A DNA stretch of 64,000 nt, taken from positions 3,794,749-3,858,748 of the forward strand of contig NZ_KQ033919.1 in assembly GCF_000969825.1 (NCBI RefSeq), read 5' to 3'. Origin of the DNA: Parabacteroides gordonii MS-1 = DSM 23371 (GTDB lineage Bacteria > Bacteroidota > Bacteroidia > Bacteroidales > Tannerellaceae). Position 1 is the stretch's first letter. Every line of letters begins with the position of its first letter. Below are positions 10,004 to 17,371 of the stretch, one piece after another. The position numbers and the translations under genes were made by a program. The notes beneath the pieces were generated by a model. That model saw only the letters and a program-made list of their open reading frames with translations, was not told the origin of the DNA and made no database searches.

Positions 10004-11260
10004 ATGACATCCAGAGAGCGCGTACAAAGCGCATTAAACCATAAGGCTCCCGACTATATACCTGTTGACTTCGGAGCCACATCCGTCACTGGCATTCATT
10101 GCAAGGTCGTGGAAGCATTAAGACAACATTACGGGCTGGACGCCCATCCCGTCCGTATTATCGAACCCTTTCAGATGCTGGGCGAGATAGAAGATGATTT
10201 GCAGGAAGTGATGGGAATAGACTGCGTCCCTGTTTTCGGACGTAAAAATATGTTCGATATCGACGAAACCCAACTGCATGAGCAGATTACCCCCTGGGGA
10301 CAGAAGGTTATGATCGCCACCGGTATCGACCTGACGACAGATAAGGAGGGAGATGTCTATATTTATGCCGGTGGCGACCGTTCCTATCCTCCCAGTGCCG
10401 TGATGCCTTCCGATTGCTATTTTATCAATGCGACGGAAAGACAGGAATATGTGAATGACGACGAAATCACTCCGGAGGATAATCTGGAAGAGTTCGGTCT
10501 TATTTCGGAGGAAGACCTGCAATATTATAAGACGGCTGTAGGCCGGGCCGCTTCAACAGGAAAAGCCGTTGTTGCCAGTTTCGGAGGAACTGCATTAGGG
10601 GATATCGCCTTTGTCCCCGGCATGGGATTGAAGAACCCGAAAGGTATCCGTAATGTTGCCGAGTGGTATATGTCGACCGCCATGCGCCGTGACTATGTGC
10701 AGACTGTATTTGAAAAACAAACCGACATAGCAATAGCAAACTATCAGCGGTTGTGGGATACGGTTGGAGACAAGGTTGATGTTGTTTTTACCTGTGGTAC
10801 TGACTTCGGAACTCAGGATTCCCAATTCTGTTCGCTGGATACCTTCAGGGAACTGTGGCTTCCCCATTATAAGCGGATGAATGACTGGATACATCAGCAT
10901 ACTAATTGGAAAGTATTCAAACATTCCTGCGGGGCTATTATGCCGATCCTTCCCGGCTTGGTGGAAGCAGGCTTCGACATTATCAACCCGGTACAGATCA
11001 ATGCAAAGGATATGGATCCGGCGGTTTTGAAAAGAGAATATGGCAGCCGGGTTACTTTCTGGGGTGGGGGAATCGATACTCAGCGTATTTTACCGAATGC
11101 AACCCCTGAAGAAGTTAGGAGCCATGTTTTGCAGGAATGTGAAATATTGGGTGCAAACGGAGGTTTTATATTCAACGCCGTCCACAATATCCAGGCCAAT
11201 GCACCTGTACGAAATGTGGTGGCTATGATCGAAACCTTACGCGAAATACGGAACATATAA
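10004..11260 (+). CDS. URO-D-family methyltransferase, candidate substrate:corrinoid methyltransferase
   Basis: A 418-residue cytoplasmic protein of the uroporphyrinogen-decarboxylase-like superfamily. It opens with MTSRERVQSALNHKAPDYIP, a pattern typical of members that act as corrinoid-dependent methyltransferases rather than haem enzymes. A VFKHSCG motif supplies His and Cys zinc-ligand candidates, followed by WGGGIDTQ and NAVHNIQ near the C-terminus. It sits directly before the corrinoid-protein gene (18-bp gap). As the larger of two URO-D proteins in the operon it is the better candidate for demethylating the substrate, in the way URO-D-type MtvB works in three-component O-demethylases. 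The substrate cannot be read from sequence. A true HemE role is unlikely given the operon. Confidence 0.85.
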   Translation: MTSRERVQSALNHKAPDYIPVDFGATSVTGIHCKVVEALRQHYGLDAHPVRIIEPFQMLGEIEDDLQEVMGIDCVPVFGRKNMFDIDETQLHEQITPWGQKVMIATGIDLTTDKEGDVYIYAGGDRSYPPSAVMPSDCYFINATERQEYVNDDEITPEDNLEEFGLISEEDLQYYKTAVGRAASTGKAVVASFGGTALGDIAFVPGMGLKNPKGIRNVAEWYMSTAMRRDYVQTVFEKQTDIAIANYQRLWDTVGDKVDVVFTCGTDFGTQDSQFCSLDTFRELWLPHYKRMNDWIHQHTNWKVFKHSCGAIMPILPGLVEAGFDIINPVQINAKDMDPAVLKREYGSRVTFWGGGIDTQRILPNATPEEVRSHVLQECEILGANGGFIFNAVHNIQANAPVRNVVAMIETLREIRNI

Positions 11261-11278
11261 TTTATACAGAATAAAGTT

Positions 11279-11914
11279 ATGGCAGATTTAGAGAGTTTAT
11301 ATGAAGCTATTTTGAAAGGTAAACTGGAAGTAGCCAAAACGGTGACAACCGAGGCGATTGCGGAGAATGTGGATCCGCATCTGATCATCAACGACTATAT
11401 GTCGCGGGCAATGGAAGATATAGGTAAACGTTTTGAGGAAGGAAAAGCCTTTGTCCCTGAACTATTAATGGCAGCCCGTGCCATGAAAGGAGCACTCGAC
11501 CTGCTGAAGCCGCTGATGAAAGGAGCTGCTTCCCATTGCTTGGGTAAGGTGGTGATAGGAACGGTAAAGGGGGATTTGCATGATATCGGTAAGAACCTGG
11601 TAGCTTCCATGTTGGAAGGTTGTGGTTTTGAGGTGATCAACTTGGGGACGGATATCTCTTCGGAAAAGTTTATAGCGGCGATCAGGGAAAACCAGGCGCA
11701 GATCCTTTGCCTTTCCGCCTTGCTGACAACGACAATGAATTATATGCAGGAGGTTATCAATGCTCTCGAAACAACCGGTATCCGTCAGCAAGTGAAAGTG
11801 ATGATTGGAGGAGCACCTGTATCGGAGTCGTTTGCTCACCAGATCGGAGCGGATGGCTATAGTGATAATGCGAATGCTGCTGTGACATTGGCAAAATCGT
11901 TGTTATCAGCTTGA
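11279..11914 (+). CDS. Corrinoid (cobalamin-binding) methyl-carrier protein, MtaC/MtvC-like
   Basis: A 211-residue methyl carrier. Residues 1-85 form the helical B12-binding cap and residues about 90-211 the Rossmann-like cobalamin domain. The signature GDLHDIGKN places the lower-ligand His at residue 101. Further B12-domain landmarks are GFEVINLG, LSALLTTTM and VMIGGAPV. It accepts a methyl group from the first methyltransferase on Co(I) and donates it to the second. It is flanked on both sides by methyltransferase-system genes with gaps of 18 and 4 bp, so co-translation at similar levels is likely. Assignment to the family is firm; the substrate is unknown. Confidence 0.95.
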   Translation: MADLESLYEAILKGKLEVAKTVTTEAIAENVDPHLIINDYMSRAMEDIGKRFEEGKAFVPELLMAARAMKGALDLLKPLMKGAASHCLGKVVIGTVKGDLHDIGKNLVASMLEGCGFEVINLGTDISSEKFIAAIRENQAQILCLSALLTTTMNYMQEVINALETTGIRQQVKVMIGGAPVSESFAHQIGADGYSDNANAAVTLAKSLLSA

Positions 11915-11918
11915 TACT

Positions 11919-12596
11919 ATGCTTGATTGTAAATTGGATTTTAGTACGTTATCCCTGACAGCAGACGATTTGCTTGCTGAAATGGGATACGGAAACACTG
12001 CTCCGGAAGAACCTGTGGAAGCATTGACTGTTTCCATGTTGGAAGAGGTTTCTTCCTGGATTGTTCCGCGTTGTTTTTTCAGCTTATTTGAAGGTACGGT
12101 TGATGCCGGAGTTGTATCTCTCGCTTGCGGTCAGACTATCCCTGTGGGAGATACGATCGCTTCCCTGCTGAAAGGATCCAGACGTTTTGCCCTTTTTGCG
12201 GCTACGGCGGGAACGGTTTTTCAGGAATACCAGGATCGTCTGAAGGAGGAAGGAGATATTCTGAAATGTTTCATCGCAGATATTATCGGAACATGTGTAG
12301 CAGAAAAAGCCGGCGATTATATGGAACGTCTGCTAGAGGAAGAGTTGAAAGGTGAGCGGCATACGAACCGCCTGAGTCCCGGCTATTGTGGCTGGCACCT
12401 GACGGGGCAGAAAGCCTTGTTCCGGCTGATGGGCGGAAATCCCTGCGGCATCAGCCTGTCGGATGTTTGCCTTATGACCCCGATCAAATCGATCAGCGGA
12501 ATAATCGGTATCGGCCCGGAAGTCGATGTGAAAAAATACGGTTGCCAGTATTGTGAACTGGAAACCTGCTATAAACGAAAAAGAAAGAAGAGTTAA
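11919..12596 (+). CDS. Stand-alone MetH-activation-domain-like protein, candidate corrinoid reactivase
   Basis: A 225-residue protein resembling the C-terminal activation domain of cobalamin-dependent methionine synthase. The RLSPGYCGW stretch corresponds to the SAM-binding R-x-x-PGY motif of MetH. A Cys-rich C-terminus (YGCQYCELETC) may bind a metal or cluster. In MetH this domain uses SAM to re-methylate cobalamin that has slipped to Co(II). Here it is encoded separately between the corrinoid protein and the second methyltransferase, 4 bp after the former and overlapping the latter by one base (TAATG). It probably repairs the oxidised corrinoid protein. The usual iron-sulfur reactivase of anaerobic O-demethylases is not present in the window. 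Confidence 0.85.
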   Translation: MLDCKLDFSTLSLTADDLLAEMGYGNTAPEEPVEALTVSMLEEVSSWIVPRCFFSLFEGTVDAGVVSLACGQTIPVGDTIASLLKGSRRFALFAATAGTVFQEYQDRLKEEGDILKCFIADIIGTCVAEKAGDYMERLLEEELKGERHTNRLSPGYCGWHLTGQKALFRLMGGNPCGISLSDVCLMTPIKSISGIIGIGPEVDVKKYGCQYCELETCYKRKRKKS

Positions 12597-13600
12597 TGGA
12601 AATACAAAAATGGCTACAGGAAACAATCGGGCAGAATGAGCGTAGGGCTATCCCTATCATGACTCATCCCGGTATTGAGCTTTGTGGAAAGACAGTAAAA
12701 GAAGCCGTCACCAGCGGTACGGTACATGCAGAAGCTATTTGCCGGCTGAATGAGTTATATCCCGCGGCCGCTCCGACCGTGATCATGGATCTGACAGTGG
12801 AAGCCGAAGCTTTTGGTGCGAAAGTGGTATTCCCCGAAGATGAAGTCCCCAGCGTGACGGAACCGTTGGTATCGGATAAAGAATCGATCGACAATTTGCA
12901 GATACCTTCTCTGGATAGTGCGCGTATTCCTGAATATCTGAAGGCAAACCGACTGACAGCGGAACGTATCAACGACAAACCGGTCTTTGCCGGTTGTATC
13001 GGGCCGTTTTCACTGGCCGGACGCTTGTTCGGTTTATCGGAGCTGATGATTGCCCTTTATGTAGAACCCGAGAATATAACAATTCTATTAGATAAATGTA
13101 CCCGCTTCCTGATCGACTATTGTCGTGCGATCAAAGCAACCAGCGTTCACGGAGTAATTATGGCGGAACCGGCAGCGGGGCTGATCTCGAACGAAGACTC
13201 TATACTTTATTCGACAACCTATGTCCGTCAGGTCGTGGAAGCCGTGCAGGATGAGAACTTCATTGTGATCTTACATAATTGCGGGAATGCCGGTCATTGT
13301 ACGGATGCTATGGTTCAGTCGCGGGCAGCCGGCCTTCATTTCGGTAATAAGATCAATATGATGGATGCGCTGGCAGATTGCCCGACAGATCGTTTGGTGA
13401 TGGGTAACCTGGATCCTGTCGGTCTTTTTAAACAATCATTTTCGGAAGAAGTGTATGCTGCAACGATGGATCTGTTACAGCAAACCAAGTCATGGAAAAA
13501 TTTCATTCTGTCGACAGGCTGTGATGTACCGCCCCATATTCCGGCAGAGAATATAAAAAGCTTTTATCAGGCACTTAGTGATTTTAACCGATCAATGTAA
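12596..13600 (+). CDS. MtaA/MtbA-like URO-D methyltransferase, candidate methylcorrinoid:acceptor methyltransferase
   Basis: A 334-residue protein of the methylcobamide methyltransferase branch of the URO-D superfamily. The zinc site is recognisable as His227 and Cys229 in ILHNCGN plus Cys309 in LSTGCDVP, the H-x-C-xn-C arrangement of MtaA/MtbA. It should move the methyl group from the corrinoid protein onto a thiol or folate acceptor. Methanogen relatives use coenzyme M, which Bacteroidota are not known to make, so tetrahydrofolate or another acceptor is more likely; this is inference. The start overlaps the previous stop (TAATG), a sign of translational coupling. It is the last gene of the operon, and a bidirectional terminator follows at once. 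Confidence 0.88.
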   Translation: MEIQKWLQETIGQNERRAIPIMTHPGIELCGKTVKEAVTSGTVHAEAICRLNELYPAAAPTVIMDLTVEAEAFGAKVVFPEDEVPSVTEPLVSDKESIDNLQIPSLDSARIPEYLKANRLTAERINDKPVFAGCIGPFSLAGRLFGLSELMIALYVEPENITILLDKCTRFLIDYCRAIKATSVHGVIMAEPAAGLISNEDSILYSTTYVRQVVEAVQDENFIVILHNCGNAGHCTDAMVQSRAAGLHFGNKINMMDALADCPTDRLVMGNLDPVGLFKQSFSEEVYAATMDLLQQTKSWKNFILSTGCDVPPHIPAENIKSFYQALSDFNRSM

Positions 13601-13606
13601 AAAAGA

Positions 13607-13640
13607 AAGCCCTGTGTAAAGTTGTACTTACACAGGGCTT
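13607..13640. terminator. Bidirectional intrinsic terminator between convergent operons
   Basis: AAGCCCTGTGTAA (13607-13619) and TTACACAGGGCTT (13628-13640) form a perfect 13-bp stem with A/T-rich flanks. It separates the methyltransferase operon from the convergent glnN gene. Confidence 0.9.
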
Positions 13641-13657
13641 GTTATTTATAGTCTTTA

Positions 13658-15847
13658 TTACCGGATGAACAGCAACTCTCTGTATTTCGGCAATGGCCAC
13701 ATCTGGTTATCCACCATCAACTCCAGTTCGTCGATATGTTCGCGGATCTCATCCAGGAACGGAACAACCGTGTCGTGATAAGCGATCGCCTTGCTGCGGT
13801 AGTCGGTTATGACATTTGCCTTCTTGCGGGCTTCGATCATTTCGTCTGTCATGCGTGTTACGGCATTTACATGTTTGGAGATCTTACGTACCAGACGGCG
13901 CGGTTCGGCTGACAGTTCCTCGTATTCTTCCGGACTGAATGTTTCTTTCAGTTTGGTGATATTGCTGAGCAGTAAAGACTGGTAATGCAATACGACCGGA
14001 ATAATATGGTTCATGGATAAGTCTCCCAATACACGGGCTTCGATCTGTACTTTCTTGATATAGATCTCCCATTTCACCTCGTTACGTGCTTCCAGCTCCT
14101 TTTCATTCAAAACACCGGTTTCCTTGAACATACGGATCACTTCCGGTTTCAGGTAAGCATCGTATTGCAACGGAACGCTGTTTTCACAATCCAATCCACG
14201 GCGGGCAGCTTCTTTTTTCCACTCGTCGCAGTAGCCGTTACCGTCGAAACGGATAGGTTTAGACTCTTTTATGTATGCTTTCAATGTTTCGAAGATGGCA
14301 ACTTCTTTGCTCTTTCCTGCAGCCTGAAGTGCTTCTACATCTTTTTTGAACTGTTGCAACTGATGGGCTACAGCCGAGTTGACAGCCAGCATAGCCGATC
14401 CGCAGTTAACGGATGAACCCGGGGCACGGAACTCGAAACGGTTTCCGGTGAAAGCGAAAGGAGAGGTACGGTTACGGTCGGTATTATCCAGCAGCAGTTC
14501 GGGGATCTGTCCGAAGCCCAGGCTCAGACGCTTCTTGTCGTCCACCTCGATGGCATCTTCGATCGAACTGTTTTCGAACTTATCCAGTACTTCGCTGATC
14601 TGCGTTCCCAGGAAAGATGAGATAATTGCCGGAGGTGCTTCGTTGGCACCCAGGCGATGTGCGTTGGTTGCAGAAGCGATACTGGCTTTCAGCAGCGCAT
14701 TGTATTTATATACAGCCATCAGCGTATTCACAACGAAGGTGATGAAACGCAGGTTGTCTTCGCGGTCTTTACCCGGCGAGAACAGGTTGATACCCGTATC
14801 GGTTCCCATCGACCAGTTACAATGCTTACCCGAACCATTCACACCCATAAAAGGTTTTTCGTGAAGCAGTACGCGGAAGTTATGACGGCGTGAAACACGT
14901 TTCATGACCGACATCAGCAACTGGTTATGGTCGTTGGCCAGATTACATTCCTCATAGATGGGAGCCAACTCGAACTGGTTGGGAGCAACCTCATTATGAC
15001 GTGTCTTAACCGGGATACCCAGCTTATAACATTCCACTTCCAGGTCTTTCATAAATTCCTGTACGCGGGAAGGGATGGCACCGAAATAATGGTCGTCCAA
15101 CTGCTGGTTCTTGGCACTTTCGTGTCCCAGCAAGGTACGTTCCGTCAGTGACAGGTCGGGACGGGCGGAATACAATTCTTCGTCAACCAGGAAATACTCC
15201 TGTTCCCAACCCAGATAAGTGATTACTTTATGAACATCTTCGTTGAAGTAGTTGCAAACATCTTTTGCCGCCTTGTTCAGAGCCTCTACTGAACGGATCA
15301 GCGGAGTTTTGTAGTCGAGTGCCTCACCGGTATAAGCGATAAAGACAGTCGGGATACACAGTGTGTCGTCTACAACAAATGCGGGGGAGGAAGGATCCCA
15401 GGCAGAATATCCGCGGGCTTCGAACGTGTTGCGCAGTCCGCCGTTGGGGAAGCTGGAAGCATCCGGTTCCTGTTGGGCGAGCAGCTTGCCACTGAATTCT
15501 TCGATCATACCGCCATTGCCGTCGTGTTCTACAAAAGCGTCGTGCTTTTCGGCTGTTCCGTCGGTAAGAGGCTGGAACCAGTGTGTGTAATGAGTTACTC
15601 CTTTTTCCAGTGCCCACATACGCATACCGGCTGCCACATGATTGGCTATTTCGCGGTCGATAGGTGTTCCATTATCAATAGAGTGGGTCAGGGCTTTGTA
15701 CGTTTCCTTGGAGAGATACTTCTTCATTGCCTTACGGTTAAATACGTTCTCGCCATAGTACTCTGATACTTTCTGATTGGGAGTGACGGCTTCTACGGCC
15801 TTACGGTTGGAAGCTTTCTCCACTGCATTAAAGCGTGAGATTGACAT
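13658..15847 (-). CDS. glnN: Type III glutamine synthetase
   Basis: Makes glutamine from glutamate, ammonia and ATP; the type III enzyme is the large form found in Bacteroidota. From the start used here it is 729 residues, the usual GSIII length. GSIII landmarks include the N-terminal FNRKAMKKYLS region, HWFQPLTDGTAEKHDAF, VNGSGKHCNWSMGT near the middle and NRTSPFAFTGNRFEFRAPGS. The ATG at 15847 (MSISRFNAVEK) is preferred to in-frame upstream codons because the -7 box at 15875-15882 lies between them. It is monocistronic and converges on the methyltransferase operon. Confidence 0.95.
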   Translation of the reverse strand: MSISRFNAVEKASNRKAVEAVTPNQKVSEYYGENVFNRKAMKKYLSKETYKALTHSIDNGTPIDREIANHVAAGMRMWALEKGVTHYTHWFQPLTDGTAEKHDAFVEHDGNGGMIEEFSGKLLAQQEPDASSFPNGGLRNTFEARGYSAWDPSSPAFVVDDTLCIPTVFIAYTGEALDYKTPLIRSVEALNKAAKDVCNYFNEDVHKVITYLGWEQEYFLVDEELYSARPDLSLTERTLLGHESAKNQQLDDHYFGAIPSRVQEFMKDLEVECYKLGIPVKTRHNEVAPNQFELAPIYEECNLANDHNQLLMSVMKRVSRRHNFRVLLHEKPFMGVNGSGKHCNWSMGTDTGINLFSPGKDREDNLRFITFVVNTLMAVYKYNALLKASIASATNAHRLGANEAPPAIISSFLGTQISEVLDKFENSSIEDAIEVDDKKRLSLGFGQIPELLLDNTDRNRTSPFAFTGNRFEFRAPGSSVNCGSAMLAVNSAVAHQLQQFKKDVEALQAAGKSKEVAIFETLKAYIKESKPIRFDGNGYCDEWKKEAARRGLDCENSVPLQYDAYLKPEVIRMFKETGVLNEKELEARNEVKWEIYIKKVQIEARVLGDLSMNHIIPVVLHYQSLLLSNITKLKETFSPEEYEELSAEPRRLVRKISKHVNAVTRMTDEMIEARKKANVITDYRSKAIAYHDTVVPFLDEIREHIDELELMVDNQMWPLPKYRELLFIR

Positions 15848-15874
15848 ACGGATTATTTTTTTGTTTACCGACCG

Positions 15875-15882
15875 CAAAGATA
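15875..15882 (-). promoter_or_regulatory. -7 box of glnN
   Basis: CAAAGATA on the plus strand reads TATCTTTG on the minus strand, matching TAnnTTTG. It lies 28 bp upstream of the glnN start chosen here. No well-spaced -33 box is evident. Confidence 0.6.
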
Positions 15883-15992
15883 CGAGCAAATCTTTATTTA
15901 TGCTTTCAATGGGTAGTTAAAAACAAAAAAGTCCGCTGACTTTGGATGAGCTCGATTTTTCCTTTTTTAGTGTAGTATGTTAGAACAACCTT

Positions 15993-16319
15993 TCAGTTGA
16001 ACATACTGTCAAAGAAATCTTCGTCCGTATTATCGAGGAAAGTGACCCAATATTGATGTGTCATCCGATCGAAATAATGCAGTGCCCCGTTATTACAAAG
16101 GATATAGAGGGTATCGCCGGCTTTTAATGTCCCATAAATAGTGGTTAGTGGCATGACGAGGACAGGAGTTCCATCTTCCATAAATACCAGGCAACCATTC
16201 AAAAAAGCAAATTCCCATTCTTCGCAGATGGAGTAAAGTAAAGCGGCGATATCGCAGGGACATTGTCTCGGGATGCGGTCGGCGATGTGGCGAAGTTGTA
16301 CTAGTGTTTTCTTTTTCAT
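15993..16319 (-). CDS. Hypothetical protein, 108 residues
   Basis: I do not recognise this protein. It is 108 residues with no signal peptide or clear membrane helix. It contains a CPCDIAALLYSICEEW stretch in the first third, several beta-like segments, and an acidic C-terminus (DNTDEDFFDSMFN). The start codon has a GTAGGAT sequence a few bases upstream. It lies immediately downstream of the candidate structured RNA at 16361-16575 on the same strand, so it may be expressed by read-through from that promoter. Base composition is ordinary for the region. It could be a small cytoplasmic regulator or housekeeping protein of Bacteroidales; nothing firmer can be said. Confidence 0.6.
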   Translation of the reverse strand: MKKKTLVQLRHIADRIPRQCPCDIAALLYSICEEWEFAFLNGCLVFMEDGTPVLVMPLTTIYGTLKAGDTLYILCNNGALHYFDRMTHQYWVTFLDNTDEDFFDSMFN

Positions 16320-16360
16320 ATCCTACTGAGTTTTAAGTCTGATATGTTCCGCAACCGCAC

Positions 16361-16575
16361 AAAAAAGGGGCACGTAACATATACATAAACCCCAGCTGTA
16401 GGTACTGGAATACCCCAAAATCGAGAATACGTAGCATGCCCGTACCCCCACTTATCGTAACAAAAATTACATAAGCGTGGCACGAACATCCAATCATCGA
16501 TTTTGTTAAATTTCCAGTTTTACAGCTAGATAATTAAATGTTCTATAACAAATTGCCGGATTTCTCCCCGGTAAT
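16361..16575 (-). ncRNA. Candidate structured non-coding RNA with rod-like 6S RNA-like fold
   Basis: A strong minus-strand promoter (see 16581-16611) should start transcription near 16575. The RNA folds into one long interrupted rod. From the tip outward: CCAC-CTTAT-GTAA with TTAC-ATAAG-TGG (16448-16480); a wobble-rich 12-bp stem 16435-16446 with 16479-16490; AAAATCGA with TCGATTTT; CTGGAA with TTCCAG; GCTGTA with TACAGC; AACAT with ATGTT. Asymmetric internal loops separate the stems. It ends with CCCC followed by six T (16361-16366). Length near 215 nt and a single rod with open bubbles are the hallmarks of 6S RNA. Alternatively it is the leader of the 108-residue protein. Pairing is read directly; the 6S identity is inference. 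Confidence 0.55.
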
Positions 16576-16580
16576 GACAG

Positions 16581-16611
16581 CAAAGATAGAATATTGGTTT
16601 TAGATAGCAAA
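16581..16611 (-). promoter_or_regulatory. Strong promoter of the candidate structured RNA
   Basis: On the minus strand a -33 TTTG (16608-16611) lies 19 bp before a -7 TATCTTTG (16581-16588). This is one of the best matches to the Bacteroidota consensus in the window. It has no protein start codon within 250 bp downstream. Confidence 0.75.
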
Positions 16612-17073
16612 AATTATGGCTGACGGATTTATGAATAATTAGTATGTAGAAGAGTGTAACTCTTGGTGGATGATAATATATGATTGGGGGTATACTATCT
16701 ATAAAACGTAAAGGTCAGAGATGGTTTTGAAAAAATGATCATTTTGTCATTTTGATATTTATGCTGCGGGAGAACCCGTTGTATGCGGGGAAGCGGACGG
16801 TGGTTTTCAAATAACGAACGGAGCAAATGTTGGGCATTGACATAATGATAGCGGTTTGTTTATAATGGTAAAATAAATTTCATTATTATGGAAAGCTCCG
16901 GCGGGTAATTTGCTCATCGGTTACCGGTTGGTTGATATACAGATAAAAATGTCAATCGGGAATAAACTTGTTCGGACGAGCTTCTGTGTAAAAAAGGGGG
17001 CTGTTTGATATAGACGAGGATGCTTTTTGCAGATATTTTCCGAAAAAAGAAATTGTCTGCGCAGTTAGTTCGG
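16612..17073. other. Non-coding spacer, nothing recognised
   Basis: No convincing gene was found here. A 61-codon minus-strand reading frame from 17099 to 16914 lacks a promoter, a family and coding character. The stretch is AT-rich, with no strong hairpin or tandem repeat. Confidence 0.5.
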
Positions 17074-17197
17074 ATTACCCGGCAGGTAATCGCGACCAAC
17101 TGCCGGGTAATTGCCGGTGAAGTCCGAGGTAATTGAAACTACCTGCCGGGTAGTTGGCATTGGGCAGGACTTAATTTGCAATTACCTGCCGGAAATT
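17074..17197. repeat. Cluster of four TACCTGCCGGGTA-type palindromes
   Basis: Four related elements lie within 124 bp: ATTACCCGGCAGGTAAT (17074-17090), AACTGCCGGGTAATT (17098-17112), AACTACCTGCCGGGTAGTT (17137-17155) and AATTACCTGCCGGAAATT (17180-17197). Two are near-perfect palindromes and orientation alternates. No gene lies under them. They could be REP-like elements or binding sites. Confidence 0.7.
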
Positions 17198-17371
17198 GGC
17201 TGATAGCCGGCTTTTAGGACTGTATAAAAAGAAGGTACTGTTATAAATATTCCATAAAACCGACCATTATGTTCATTGTTGTACTCAATTTACATCTGTT
17301 TGATATTAACGTAGCGAAGCATTTAGAAGGAAGTTTGCCAACCAACGATTTAGAAATAATATATGAATACA

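Noticed and set aside
10004-11260. Uroporphyrinogen decarboxylase HemE for haem synthesis
   Set aside because: Operon context with a corrinoid protein and the HxCG zinc motif favour the methyltransferase branch of the superfamily; no other haem gene is nearby.
16914-17099. 61-codon minus-strand reading frame in the repeat-rich spacer
   Set aside because: It overlaps the palindrome cluster, has no promoter or protein-like pattern and is expected by chance.
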